Below, piece after piece: positions 11,566-24,690 of a stretch of DNA of 64,000 nucleotides. Every line of letters begins with the position of its first letter. Position 1 is the first letter of the stretch. The notes beneath the pieces are model-generated. The model ran no database searches, was not told the origin of the DNA, and was given only the letters and a program-made list of their open reading frames with translations. The position numbers and the translations under genes were made by a program. The stretch spans positions 20,460,001 through 20,524,000 of the forward strand of contig OZ316891.1 in the NCBI GenBank assembly GCA_973895155.1. The letters run 5' to 3'. Origin of the DNA: Marsupella aquatica. Its lineage: Eukaryota; Marchantiophyta.

Positions 11566-14500
11566 CCGTGGATGCCTAGAAATCGATGGACTGTGCCCGA
11601 GTGCCCGATTTCTTTCGTGGTTTGCCCTCATATTTCATCCTTCTTTAGGAAACATCAGCGAAATGCAAGAGTAAAATAGAGATGAAACATATATTTTGTT
11701 TTTGTAAATCTCTGAAACCCCACAGAAAAGGAAGAGTCCGCGATAACAATTAGAGCATTACACCTATCAACTCAAGTGCACTACCACACAGCCATGCCTC
11801 TCTGGGCAATGACAAAGAACTTTGAACCAGAGCACATCTCTACATTTTGCGTTTGGTCAAGGACATGAAAAATCTTGTCCGCACACTTGCAATCAAAACC
11901 AAAACTGGTACATTTGAGCGAGAGATCTTTTTGTGGTCCTAAGGTTTGAGAAGCCATAATAAAGGCAATGAAACCCAAACGCAAGAGACCCAATAGAAGC
12001 AACAAAACAGGGAAGAACAGAGAGCCAGAAAGTCTGAATGCCCTGTGTCATGGCAAAGGAACTGCCAGAAAGTCCAAACTCACTGTGTCATGGCAAAGGA
12101 ACTAAAGCCTGGCCAAGGTCATAAGTAAACTCCATAGAAGGGTTAGGAAGATAACTTTTTTGAACTAGATAAAGATGATTGGGTCTGTTCATTCAGTGCT
12201 GTCTATTATTGTGCAGGTTTAGTAGCACACAAGATGAGAACATGTATCTCTTCCAAATGCTACCTGAGGTGTGTTGAGTCACAGAATTGTGGAGGTTTCT
12301 TGAGACGAGTCATTCCAACAAGAATAGCGCAGTGGATTGTTGCCAGTGAAGTTTAGAGTTCACGCCTCATAAAATCAACATTATTTTGGACAAACCCATT
12401 TTCAAGTGAGGTTCACAATTGAAGATCATTCTCTGATCATCCAAATGAAAATGGGCAGCGTGTCAGGAGTTTTACCAAATGAATTTCCCATACCTGAATA
12501 AATGCGATAGAAAAATAGAGTCCAGGTAGGACCAAAGAAAACCTTCAATCAGTTTATTGGGTCTTCTCATGTTCTATGCGTGCACTTTTTCACTTTTTGC
12601 TTGGGGGACCCACCAGAACAAAATTGCTGCCCTCCTTGGCGCTAGGTGGACTGGGGGCTGGGTTCAAGCCTCACGTTGCAGTGAAGGAAGGGTTGGCAGC
12701 TGGAAGCTATGGATAGCAAGGATAGATAGGTAGCAAGGTACAGTAGGATGTTGGACTTTTAAAGGAGACTGGGTGGATGGATAGGGTAGGTCAGCCTACA
12801 TGCCATAATACTAGGCTTACAAATAACCACGTAATGTGCAACACAACTGGATATTGTAAGTTGGATAACAACCCCGCCTCCTCTTCAAACACATCTTGGT
12901 GATAATTGCCCCCTTTTCCTTGCAAGATCCTGTCGATCTCTTTTCTTCAAGATCCTGTTTATCTCTTGCAGTTGACTCTTAACCTGAATTTTTAGAGTGT
13001 GTGGCTTTTGCTCAATTAACTAAAGAAGTTGGAAATATCTTCTTGAGCTTGTTGAAGGGAGAGGATATGAAGATGGCGGATTTGGATGCTGTATTGTGCA
13101 AATGACCCACTTTTTCTGGCTTTCGGAGGATAAGCTTATCATGTTCACCTGGATGGACCACCCAAGGGTTTCAAGAGGTGTGCGGGTCACTCATGAGGAC
13201 CACCAGCAGTAATAAGAGGGTTGGGACGTGGCCACATGTCTAGTGCATAGATGGTTGACTTACAAAGCTTACCACATCTTGATAGTATCTTAAACAATTT
13301 ATAGATTTGGTCAAAAACTAAAGCACAAGGAAAAAGACCCATAGGTTTTATGCCAGCTATTCTATGAGTTTCAATCTCTTAACAACAGTTTCTTTTTAAG
13401 TGGTGAAATTTTTCAATAATTATTCCCAAGCGGAAATTCTTAGCCACTTTGGGCAAAACTTTGCCATGTATTTGTTCAGCCAGCTTTACCCACTTAGCTT
13501 GCCAAAGACTCCATTATAGACAATGTGACAGTCATCCATAAATATAGAAAGATCTAACAGTCAATAGTTAGATTTTGGACAGTTGCCATGCTGGCAAAGA
13601 ACACCTGGAAATCACCCTGCTTCACACCCATTATTGCTAAGGCAACATAATTACATGATAGTGGCTGGAAAGATAATCTGAATGGATATTAAATTACTGT
13701 ATAATGAAGGTTTAACAAGGGTGGTCTTGGGAAAAATCAAGTATATCAATTGGAGTAGAAGCCTTAAACGACCACTGTCCCCAAAACAAAACCCTGTGAA
13801 TCAAGGTTACCAAAATTGGTGAATAATGTTCTTTAAGAAATTAAAGTGCATTATTCTGTCCTCTCCTCACGTTGACAGTGGCGGTCTATAGGTACACGGA
13901 AGTTCTTATTAGTTAAATGAAGTCTCTCTTTGCTGCCAGTCTCCTGGTCCATCCCTTCCCTTTACCGTCTCAACTTGTACATAGAGGAACACGGACGATT
14001 TACATGAAAATATCACACATCTCTTCATTTCCGTCTTATTTTAATGTTGAGTTTGTCCCTTTTCTAATTGGCAACAATCTTTCTGGATTTTTGTGGCAAT
14101 TGTGTTTCTACATGCAACCATCTTCGGAAAATTTGTCATAATGTGAGACTTGATTAGACTCCACTACTGAGGAAACATAATATGCTCGACTGTGCCACAC
14201 ATTGGGAGATCTCTTTCCTTGCAACTTGAACTTTGCCAATGAAAACGAAGATGCCTATCCTACAAACCCATTCAACATAAATCCCATAGGAAGCTTTCCA
14301 ACACAAGGTTTTGCATACAACTAACACGAGATAAATGAAACTCAATTTTAAACAGCATATCGGAACTCAAACGCCTGATTTTTAAATACACTATCCTAAT
14401 CATAAGGCAGTCCATTATTACCAATATTTATTACTTTTAGGTGAGAGAGCTACAGTAGTCGTCTAGACGACCTGGCATGGCATTCCATAGTTAGGCCAAT

Positions 14501-16390
14501 TGAAGACAAGTAAAATCCAAATTTGGGATTATTATTAATAATCTCCGACCTTCCACTTGCCTAAAATATTTCACCAGAAAAATGTGTCAACGATGACACT
14601 AATGACGCCCTTATTTCTCTGACTTCTTCATGGGAGATACATTTATGGGCATCTAGATCGACGGCTTAAATCGTTCTTCCGTTGTGAACGTCCATTTTCT
14701 GTTCGTCGATTTTTCCTGTCGTCAGTGTTAATTACGCGTCTAATCTGTGTCATCGTAGATTCTGAGAATTTACATGGTTTTCCTCCCTAAAGTGCTGACA
14801 AATTGATGGCAAAGTAATAATGGGATATTGGCCAAGACAAGTCATTTTGGAGAACCTCATGACAGTTCTGCATGTGTAGAGTCATAATGAGTTTCGGGAC
14901 ATGAATTGAACATTTGGCATGCCAACATTTTTTGATATTTGCATGCCTCAAGTTACACCTTATTAGGCAGACCTAACGGCATACAAAAGGGAGAACCAAG
15001 GACAGGGGACACAAACTCAATGGCTTTCTAGCCCTTGAGGTACTCAACCTTGAAATTAGGATAAATCAAAGAGACAATTTTTATTGGTCTTGAGTTTGTT
15101 TTTAGAACAAAAATTGGCCCTCCAGTTTGCTTTGGTTGAAAAATGGTCACAAGTGCCCCTCATCTTTGTAAAGTTAACCTTATCTTCACATTTACTTGAG
15201 TACATAGTTGTACCAATGTGGCTCTACACCTGGACACGGATACAGTTTAGGCATTGTGCCAAAACAAGGGCAAAAGTCATTTTCAGCTAAAATGAAGGGG
15301 AGGAGCCATGGGATGCAATTCCCCTGTTACAATGTGCAGTGGGACCATTTCTTAGCTGTGACCCATGTTACACAGGCCAAAAGAAAATGACAACACACCT
15401 ACAGAAGTGGTAGGAAAGGTTGTCTCTCCATACTAGTGGCGACGAGATTTTGCTGCCCTCAAGAAAATAGGATCGTGTAGTAGCGGACGGATGCTATCAA
15501 GACTAGCACAAAACATTGTTGCTAAAATTGAAGCCCAGATGGATACTTTGTAAGGGTGTCCAGGTACACTAATGTAACAGGGATAGACCATGCAGAAACA
15601 TGAAAGAATGCTCCAATAAAACTCTCAAAAGACTGAAAGAGGACTGGTTATAGGCATTTATACCTGTTGCATTTGGGGCCTCTGTCAAGTATGTGCAGGA
15701 CAAATACCTCTAACTCCATTTCCTTACTACAAACAACCCCATTGCAGCCTCTGTTGGGATTTGATTAGAGGCACATTTTCAAATCAATAGAGCAAAGCTA
15801 CATTCAAATATTACATGTGTTAACCCATAGTCACTTGGGGACCGTGACTGTAATCACCTGGGCTCATTGCCCTTGGCATCTATTGTTGTGTTTTTTATGT
15901 TCCTAATGTATGTATTGGGGCATCCCTACAAATCTGTAGGTGGACGGGTCTTGATCACGCACTCTAAAAAGCACAAGTCTATCTCTGCTCTAAGCCCCAT
16001 TACATCCCATAACCAATTGGGGCGATGGGTGACCCTACACGAAAAAAACTCCGAAATTGTTCTAGTGGATAAAGTAAAGTGCTGCGTTAATGAGGTGCTA
16101 CGTTCAGTAAAACAAATAAATAAAATCTACGAGAAATTACGCTAGACATTGGATGACTACTCTTCATTTAACAATAAATATTTATGAGCTAATTTTACCA
16201 TAGGCAAGCGAAAAGGATCAATCGCATGAGGTAGGTGGAGTCCGTACACACAGACCGTATACTGACAAGACAGGGCCGTACTTCACGTCCAATGGAGTTT
16301 TTTCTTCTAGCTGCCAGGTTTCACGTCCCAAGGACCGATGGACAAGAATCCCACAACCCAAGGGGTCGGGGAGGTCCGGAAGAGTCGTTC
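11566..16390. other. Intergenic, repeat relics only
   Basis: No supported gene or RNA. A short direct duplication sits at 12,040-12,110 (CCAGAAAGTC, TGTCATGGCAAAGGAACT twice). A copy of the AAGGACAGG/CCCTTGAGGTAC dispersed family lies near 14,990-15,060. A relative of the 9100-9200 repeat lies at 15,790-15,870. Open frames are all short and without domain resemblance. Confidence 0.5.
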
Positions 16391-16570
16391 GGGAAAAAGA
16401 AAGTTAGCCTGCTGCCCGAGTTGGGCAGGGTAAAGAAATCGGGATTATTAACCGGGCAGGAGGGAAGAAACCCGACGGCCGGGAGCCCCGTCCGGGCAGT
16501 TTCGCCGTGGGGCGGGCAGGGTGAGAATGTCGTAGTCTGAGAGCGACTAGCCAATAGACGGGCAGCTAAA
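16391..16570. repeat. CGGGCAG-rich patch
   Basis: At least six CGGGCA/TGCCCG-type motifs lie within about 180 bp (CTGCCCGAGTTGGGCAGGG, ACCGGGCAGG, TCCGGGCAGT, GGGCGGGCAGGG, GACGGGCAGC). The patch is embedded in AT-rich DNA. Overlapping frames on both strands are low-complexity and are not called. Confidence 0.6.
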
Positions 16571-16663
16571 GACTGCCTGACGAAATGATACTAATGATGA
16601 GTAGAGTCACTACAGTCATCTTCGCAAAGTCAAATGTTTTCCATAATGACCGAAAAACTTTTC

Positions 16664-16726
16664 GCTCTCTCTCTCTCTCTCTCTCTTTCTCTTTCTCTTT
16701 GTTTGTTTGTTTCTTTCTTTCTTTTT
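16664..16726. repeat. Pyrimidine microsatellite (CT/CTTT/GTTT)
   Basis: A run of alternating CT is followed by CTTT and GTTT repeats, read directly. Confidence 0.95.
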
Positions 16727-16979
16727 CCAGCAGTGTGTCTCGGGATGAAGTACTGATCTGACCGCAAACACCGTCCTAGAAGAGTTGGGATGCTGTCGAG
16801 TTGCTGCCCAATCTGATCATCCCAAAAATGATATGTATTCCAAAGGCCCAACTCCCAAACGAGTCTCAGGTGGGTCAAACCCCATACGATTTCTTTCAAT
16901 CATTATTTTTTCCCCCCTTTCTGCCAAATTACTGCTTGAGTACCAAACGGAATATCTCACTCAATTTGTTATCATCAAG

Positions 16980-17420
16980 TATATACCCCAGTGCCAAAGA
17001 ACCAAAAGGGCAAAATAAAGAGACTAGATCCCAAAGGCAGGGGACCTAATAAAGAGGAGTGATTAAGGGAAACACCTCAAAAGACCAAAAAGCTCAAGAC
17101 TCTAGCCAATCGGGACAAGATCCCTAAGAGTGGAGACCCAATAAAAGGGAGAGAGCAGGGGGGAGCCGCAGGAAGATGGAAAAGCCAGATCCCTAAGAGA
17201 GGAGACCCAATAAAAGGGAGAGAACAAGGGGAAAGCCCCCGGCAGATGGAACAAAGCCAAAAAACCAGAGAGTCTCAAACACCTGCAAAAGAATAAAATC
17301 CCCACTCAAGAGTAAAATGAAAAGCCTGGTATTGCTCCGGAGTAAACCACTTATGAGGGTCGCTGAGTGGAGTCTGTCTAGAGGCCTTACATCCAACAGT
17401 TTGTGCTCATTATGTGCCCT
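16980..17420 (-). repeat. Dispersed ~450-bp repeat, copy 1
   Basis: It shares ordered landmarks with 35,225-35,760 and 49,975-50,440: a TATA-rich end next to AGTGCC, AAAGG-rich purine runs, and GAAAAGCCTGGTA followed by CTCCGGAG. An internal 75-bp block (CCTAAGAG.GGAGACCCAATA) is duplicated at 17,121-17,220. The reverse strand would read from a TATA-like region, which is LTR-like, but no ends could be fixed. Confidence 0.5.
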
Positions 17421-17936
17421 CGAGTTTGGAAGCACTTTCTGAATGTAAGGGTGGCTTACAAGATTAGGGGGCATGTGCCACATGTTCTCACCAAAGCAAA
17501 CTGGAGGGCTTGTTCTTACTATGGACTATGGGTAGACAATCTTTTAAAATGAAGTTCAATCCAATTTACTAAAAACGGCCTGACATAGTACAATGGAGTA
17601 GACGCAAAAGAGGTAGACAAGACAAACACCGAGTTCAGAAGAAGAGGGCAAAAGTGTAAACCCAGAAAACCCAGATTGAAGGAAAAACAAATCCAGATCC
17701 CTTGAAAGAGGAGCCAAGTTTGGAAATGTTTGGAGTTTCCACCACCTCTAGAGGTGGTATAAAATTCTGAACAGAATAAGAATTCCGCATCAGAATTTGA
17801 AACTACTTGCAGGATTGGTAGAAACCACATCTGAACAAACCTTGAGATAGTTTAAATGCAAGTGCAACTGTTTCCCAAATTATACAGTCCAGTTTCAATC
17901 TCACACGGTTACAAAGAATCAATAGACTCCCATGTC
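17421..17936. other. Intergenic, no supported gene
   Basis: No gene or clear repeat is recognised before the solo LTR. Confidence 0.5.
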
Positions 17937-18281
17937 TGTTAGGATTTACTCTTAGGTCTAGAGTAACGACTGTACCGTAGTTAAGGCTAACCTTAGTCAT
18001 AGACTTGGTTAGGTTAGTCATGTTGTGCACACTCTATAACCAAGCGGTGTTTGCTTGGAGAGTGGGAACTTAGGCTCATTGTTACGGAGCTAGTTGAGAG
18101 ATAGGGAGAGCTTGTGTTGTGGATGCTTGGTATGGCCGGTCGGTCTAGAGTGCAGTAAAGCTCTCGTGTGTTCCCATGGACGTAGCCTCATGTGGAGGTG
18201 AATCACGTATCTCTCTGTGTCGACTCTTGTGCGTTGAATGGTTCATGGGCTTGCCATTGCGATTGTCGTCTATGCTTAACA
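17937..18281. mobile_element. Solo LTR (345 bp) with 5-bp target-site duplication
   Basis: The element starts TGTTAGG and ends CTTAACA, the canonical TG...CA form with short inverted ends. It is flanked by perfect 5-bp direct repeats ATGTC at 17,932-17,936 and 18,282-18,286. It is closely similar to 48,607-48,950 and 47,849-48,164. No primer-binding site, polypurine tract or gag-pol sequence adjoins it. A solo LTR left by LTR-LTR recombination is therefore the simplest reading. The size would suit a Copia-type family, but this is inference. Confidence 0.92.
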
Positions 18282-18286
18282 ATGTC

Positions 18287-20039
18287 TTGTTAATCCACAA
18301 TCATGCTCAACATGCAGCATGTTCTTCTTTTTCCTCTTGAAACACAATTGTTCGTTGCCTGGTTGTGTCCCATTTGCTTTCCTAAACCTTGGAGTTTGTT
18401 TTCTCTCTGCCTGCTGGTTTTTGCTGTGGTGACTTTGAATGCATTCAGTGCACGCCACCTCTTCTAAGAAACATGTTCTCATCTGGCACCCAAGCCTACC
18501 TTGGCCTTTTCACAATCAGTTTTAATGGAGCCATTGCTTAAAACTAGTATGCACTACAACGAGTGAACTGGAACAAGTTTGAAGTACAAACAAATGGCCT
18601 ACTACTACTGGAATCAAGGGTTGCAGGACCCTAAGTTCATTTTCTTTGAGTTATTTGAAGTTTGAAAATTTGACAACTAAGTCCTTTCTTCACTGGAGCC
18701 ACCAGCTTAAATGTCCGGCTAAGCCTTTGGATCAGATGGGATAAAAAGAAATTGCTATTAGTATGATGGTTGAAGTTATTTTGACTCTAAATCCATTGCA
18801 TCTTGGTTAAAATGCAAAGATGTGGATTCAAGTCTCTTTGGAATCCTATGGGAGAAAAATTATGGGGAAGCGTTGCCATCTGAGCTTGTAGCTCCTAGCT
18901 TTATTTTGAGCAACTCCACTGCATTACTTGGCACTGTTTCTCCCACTTCCCATCTCAATTTCATCAATAGAGTTTAGTTTATCTATATCCCTCTTCTTTC
19001 CAGTATCCAGTGATATCTGGTGGTTTTGTGCTATTAGGCTTAGGCCTCCAGTCTTTCCTTTGTGACTTAGTTTTTTGTTAATATGCCTACCATCTGTCAT
19101 ACATCAAGTTTGGCAAGTTGAGGGGACTTAGTTTTGGTGCTTGCTAAAATGGGCAAAACTGTGGTCAGGATAAGAATCTTTTTAGGGTCCCCTCAACCTG
19201 TTTCAACACTGATTCTGGTGCAAGCCCAAAAAGTTGTAGTTGACTGCCAAACAACACAATACCGGCAGTGAGGCACTGGTGCAATGCTCTAAGGCTTGTA
19301 GTTTCTTCTTTGTATCTAAAGTTCAGGCTCTCCCCAAAAAAACTGGGAATGGAATGAGGTCAAAGAGAGCTCCTAAAAATCTTTGGGAACTAGACAGTGT
19401 TGACAATGAGTGATGGTGTAAACTTTAGACATTTGTAACACCCATTAGATTGGTTGGAAAGATCTTTCCAAGGGGCTTCTAACTAGACCACGATAAACTG
19501 ATTCTGCTAAATACAAGGGAGATATTGAATATCAAACTTTGCTGTTGGAAATCTTATCCAAACGCGATGTCAATGAGTGAAAGTGCAAAAGGTGTCCCTG
19601 GGTCCATGGGAACATCATTTTCGAACACATCTTATCGTTCCAAAATTGGTAGTCTCCCAAACCAAACTCACCCAAGACACGATATGGGTTACTCACATGC
19701 AGAGCAACAACAAACATAGAGTTTAGCTGGCTGGCAGCTATTGTGGCCCAAAAGGAAAACAAAATTCTAGAGCCAGACCCAAAGCAAAATGACACACGTT
19801 TACTGTACACCCACCACCAACTCGTCTGATAAGTCAGTCTGTCAGTCAAGTGTAAGACAACACTTTGACGGCTGTGTTAACCTTACAAAGCAAGTGCCCT
19901 TTGACATTTGCCCCTTACAGTACCTATGGGTGCCTGACTGGCAAGCAAGGCCCTCCTGAATCTCACCAGATTATTGAATGATTGATGAACTTGGGCTGTC
20001 CCAAAAAAATGGCTTTTAGTCATGTAGTCAGTGCATTGC
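18287..20039. other. Intergenic, no supported gene
   Basis: AT-rich DNA with no recognisable coding region, RNA or clear repeat. Confidence 0.5.
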
Positions 20040-20600
20040 ATCTCCTAAATGACAAAAATGATCCGGGTAAGTCAGAGAATAAAATAAACAACAAAAATCA
20101 TGACCTCGACTAGATGCAAAGTTGTCATAATCGATTGCCGGTGTCAAACAACCAAACTACCTATATTTTGGATCTGGCGTACAAAATTGTACCTAATTTT
20201 AGATGGGTGCTTACATACTCTGGGTTCCTGTCTTGGGTGTCACTATTGGCAAATGATTACAGATAATAAACCAAATCGGCGAAAGGTAATTAGAAGCTTG
20301 GGGAGATAATTGCATCTTCCAAACGACAAAAATGAACCGAGAAAGTCAGAGGATAAAGTAAACAACAAATATCACAACCTGAACTGGATGCAACGTTATA
20401 ATAATAGCTTGCGGCATGACGGGTGTCAAAACACCCAAACTCCATATAATCTGGATATGGCGTACCAAATTGGATCTAAGTTTAGATGAGTGGTTACATA
20501 CTCTGATTTCTCTTGGTTCCTATCTTGAGTGTCACTATTGGCAAATGATTACAGATAATAAAACAAATAAACGAAAGCAGCAAAAAGCATGGGGAAGTCA
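20040..20600. repeat. Direct tandem duplication, about 289-bp period
   Basis: Two copies share GACAAAAATGA, AAGTCAGAG, GGTGTCAAA, TCTGG..ATGGCGTAC-like text and GTCACTATTGGCAAATGATT. The last landmark occurs at about 20,240 and 20,530. Short frames inside arise from the repeat and are not genes. Confidence 0.8.
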
Positions 20601-23600
20601 GGAGCTTGGGGAGATAGCAGTAAGAGTCAAAAGTTGAAGTTAATGAAGGCCTTTGGTAAAATTCAAATGGTCCAAAATAAAAGAGTAATGAAACTCCACA
20701 AATATCTCACATGTATAAATATAGCCCTAAGCCGAGGGGAGACTTCACCAAAGAGGCTACACTCGTTGTTTTTGCTAGAATTGGAGACTTAGCACAAAAG
20801 AGAGGATGGTACTGTCGTCAAGTCTAGTCCATGCAAATAATGAATAATTCCAAAAAAAATGGGCGCCTAAAAAATGGTGGGCTGTAAAATATGCAAATGA
20901 GTTTCAAAAAATAGGGAGTAAATTAAATTCCAAGACGTGACAGCCTGAAAAACTTCATATAATGCCCTGAAGAATAGTTTTGCCTGGGGATAAGGAAAGG
21001 TAGACTGAGAAAACTGAAAACAATTAAATGGCCACCCACACAAGTCTGCAAGCAAGAGAAAACTGCTTTTGCAATTGATAACAACAAACCAAGTTACCTT
21101 GCAAAGTATTACATATTTCCAATGTCAACTAGCACAAATCAAGTTACCTGTACTGTATGTGTGCAAAGTATTACATAGTTCCAATGTCGTTATTATTAGG
21201 TCAGCCCCTGATGTTCTCTTAAACCCCAACTCTCCACCCATCCAACCCCCCCCCCCCCCCCCCCCACAAGTATGCAAATGCATCTTATGCATGGAAGTTG
21301 ATTTGTCCTCAACATCACTAATGCTGGTCCAAAATGCCACAATAATTTAGCCTTAAAGTGATTAGTATTACAACATAGCTCCAAGCTTGCTTCCTCTTCC
21401 TGAATTTTCCAATAACTACACAGCCAAATTTTCTTAAGAAGATAAGCCCAAACGGATATAGGTATTAGCTTTTTTTTATCAACGGAGGCAGAACTGCTGA
21501 CATTTCCATGTCCTCAGAAGATTCATTTCTCAACCATTTGCCAGTGTGGTATGTAGTCAGATTATAAAGCATGAAATGACTTTCTTGGTGTTGGCCATAT
21601 TTGAGCACTTTCACCAGCCAAAGGGAGTTATTGTTGAAGCGCAAATTAAGCAAGACTGAACCCTGAAATCACAAGATTTCTTGTGCGCTTTGTGAAACCT
21701 GGTTGCAAGTCTCAATGCTGGCCTCAGTGCTCTCACACCAGTCAGCCTTATGTATTCTTGCTCCAACTTAAAACCAAAGACACTATCATACTAGATCTGG
21801 CAAAACTGGATGAAATAGGGACACTAGTCTTTGAATTTTGATGTTTGTGTTTGCGACATATGAAAATGATCGAACGCTCAAATCCAGACATCATCCCTTG
21901 TTGCATATGCAATGTTGTCAGACAAAGCTTCTAGCCCCTTATGAGGTTCACAACCATTTAAAGCATTATGTGTTGTCAAGTATGCAATATAACCCTTTGT
22001 TCCCTTGGTCACCAGGTCCCCCACCTGGTATTTGTCTTGTGGACAGATGGATAGCAGGAAGTAAGGAGCTTGTTCCTGTAGAGCCTTGACTAGCTTGAAA
22101 ATTGAGGTTGCAATGTGCAAAAATTGAGGTTGTAACTGGCACAAAATTATGGGTTGCTCTTGCAAAACTAAACCCCTCTTTAAAATTATTTTTCAACATT
22201 AGTACAATGATCAGTTGTAGGTCAAAACAATGTAATTAAATGTTGGGTATTAAAGTTACTTGATTTCAAGATGAAAGATCACTTTGAAAATAATTGAGAG
22301 CCTACAAGGTAGGTTTGGGAGAACTGAAATTTGCTTCAAGAAAAAGGGCAAATCTATATTTATTACTTGAAAATCTCCCATAAATCTTAAGCAAAAACTT
22401 TGCAGCACTTGGGAAGTCTAATGCCATGAGACTCAAACAAACTAACCAATATTGGATGGCCCTAGTCCAGTAAAAACTAATCATAGTCATCTTGCAAACC
22501 AGGAATTGCATGGACGGTCCACTGAAATATGATAAAGAAACAGACAAATCCCATTGTTCAACAGCTTGATGCACATTTAAATGAGAGATGAGCTAGTGTA
22601 TCCTGAGTTTGATCACACCTTTCCCAATGCAAAGTTTGTGACTACTTTTTGTTGGGAAGAAAGGAAACATTTGACACGTAGTGAAAATAGCAGTGGAGAA
22701 TGGTACTGGGAAATGTCTATGCTGACAGCAAGGAGATGCAAGCTGTGCTTCATGAAGTTTGCATTGCTGCCTCAAAGAGACATTGTTACTCTGCCATGTT
22801 TCAGTAGATACATAACAAAATAACAATTTAATTCACTATCAAGACACTTGAATACAGATTTTGAAAGGCAATTTACAAATTCTATGTAAAGTGCCTGTCT
22901 CAACTGACTGAGGATTTCCAAAGTTTGATAAAAGGATAGGTGTGAGAGTGTGCCCCGTATCACTGATCCTATGTGGTCAAACGCTAAGGGCTGAAAATAA
23001 GGTGTGAACCAACCTTACTGAACAAGTAGAAAGGCATCTTGACTGACTGAACTTAGTGAAGTTTGGAAACTTGAACACTTGATTCTGCATTCTTTTTTTT
23101 GCTTGAAACTAAAAGCTTACCCATCCAATAGAGAATAGACGATCACCTCTGTAGGGTAGCCACAAGGGGGTTATACCTAGGGATCCTACATGGACCCAGA
23201 CCAGGAGGGGGAGAGGGTTGGACCAGAGCCCAAAGCAGGGACCAGCCGGGGGCTGAGGAGAAATTAGGACTTCCACCACTACACCCCACCTCGGGGGGGG
23301 GGGGGGGGGGTTAGCTTAGTGTAAATTTTGGGGTACCACCTGCGTCCTAGCCAAATTTAAATACGCCTATTTTCCAAAGAGAACACTCCAAGAATATCCT
23401 AAATTGTCAATATAACTTACCTATTTTACATTATTAAAAAGTATTAGAGAATATTTTATAAATGTGAGTTTACAATATCCTCTTTTATCGCCTATCATTT
23501 TTAAGAATCTAGCTAATTCTATCAAAACTAAATATTTTGGATTGCAGGTGGTTCCTATGATTTTTGATAATTGACCCCCCAAGCAACCCCCCCCCCCACA

Positions 23601-24690
23601 CACACACATACCCTCCATAACCCTTGCGTGTGGAAGCGGGGACTAAACCTGGGACCTCTTGCAATTTTGCAATCTAAGGAGCCAAGAACAACGGGTGCAA
23701 TCTTCCCAATATTCTAAGGCAGGAGGAGTTGGGAGGATATGAAGTATGGGTTGAAGGGTGGGAGGGCAAAGTACTACTCATAACAAAAGAAATATTATTT
23801 ATACTTTTGTGACTAAACTCTTTTTGGTCATGGACCTGGTTTAGCATTGTGAATTGGCATCCTCTACACAGCCTTCTAAAATGGGAGCTGTTTCCCTCCA
23901 CTTCTTATGAGCAGTTATTTCTAGCGACAAGTCCAAAATTAGGCATCAACAAGCAATGCATTTTTCTGTTGCTTGTGAGCTCAAATATTGGGGGTTCAAC
24001 TTTGTATATATTTTTACGACACCATAATTGACTTATGATTGTCTATCATCAATCATAACCTGATTAAAATAACTGTACTGCAAGGATATTCCATAAATTA
24101 CTATGGTAAATTTGCAATAACCGATTTTATTCTTCCAAAAAATCTAATAAGGAACATTTGTTGTTTAGTGTCATAAACATATTCTTTTGTTTTCTATCTT
24201 ATTAAAAATTTCTATCAAAACAATATGAAAATACTTCTCCTAGATCAGAGGTCCTTCCTACAAATTTCTGGAGTTGACCCAGGAGTCAAAGCCAAAGCCA
24301 GATTATGGGGGCAACAAAAACCAAAGCCAGATTATGGGGGCTTCTTCACCAGGCCTAAAGGCCACCAATCAATAGGAAGCCCATGGCCTTCTTCACACAG
24401 TCCAGCATAGCCCATAAATAGGATCGGTTGCTGGCAAAAGCGCAGGGCTCCAAACATTGGAAGCCGGTCAGGCGTTTTGGTAATTGGTATGGGGAGAGAC
24501 ACCCCCAAAGAATCATGAGAATCCAACCAAAGCAAAAGACTGGAAATACACCTTTTTAGAATCAGACAAGAAGTAGCACCCAACGAAACCCGGTCATCAG
24601 TCGGCGCATCTCTGAATCTCTTCGTTCGCCCTCTCAAGTCTCAACGAACTGTTACCACTACCCACAGGAGATTCTCAGTACGAGGAACGG
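20601..24690. other. Intergenic with homopolymer tracts and small duplications
   Basis: No supported gene. A roughly 60-bp duplication lies at 21,085-21,190 (GCAAAGTATTACATA.TTCCAATGTC twice). A 20-nt C tract is at 21,246-21,265, an 18-nt G tract at 23,293-23,310, and an 11-nt C tract followed by (AC)n is at 23,587. AAAGCCAGATTATGGGGGC is duplicated at 24,294-24,344. Confidence 0.5.

Noticed and set aside
12655-12680. GGGTTCAAGCCTC resembling a tRNA B box
   Set aside because: No A box or cloverleaf stem could be built around it. I found no tRNA in the window.
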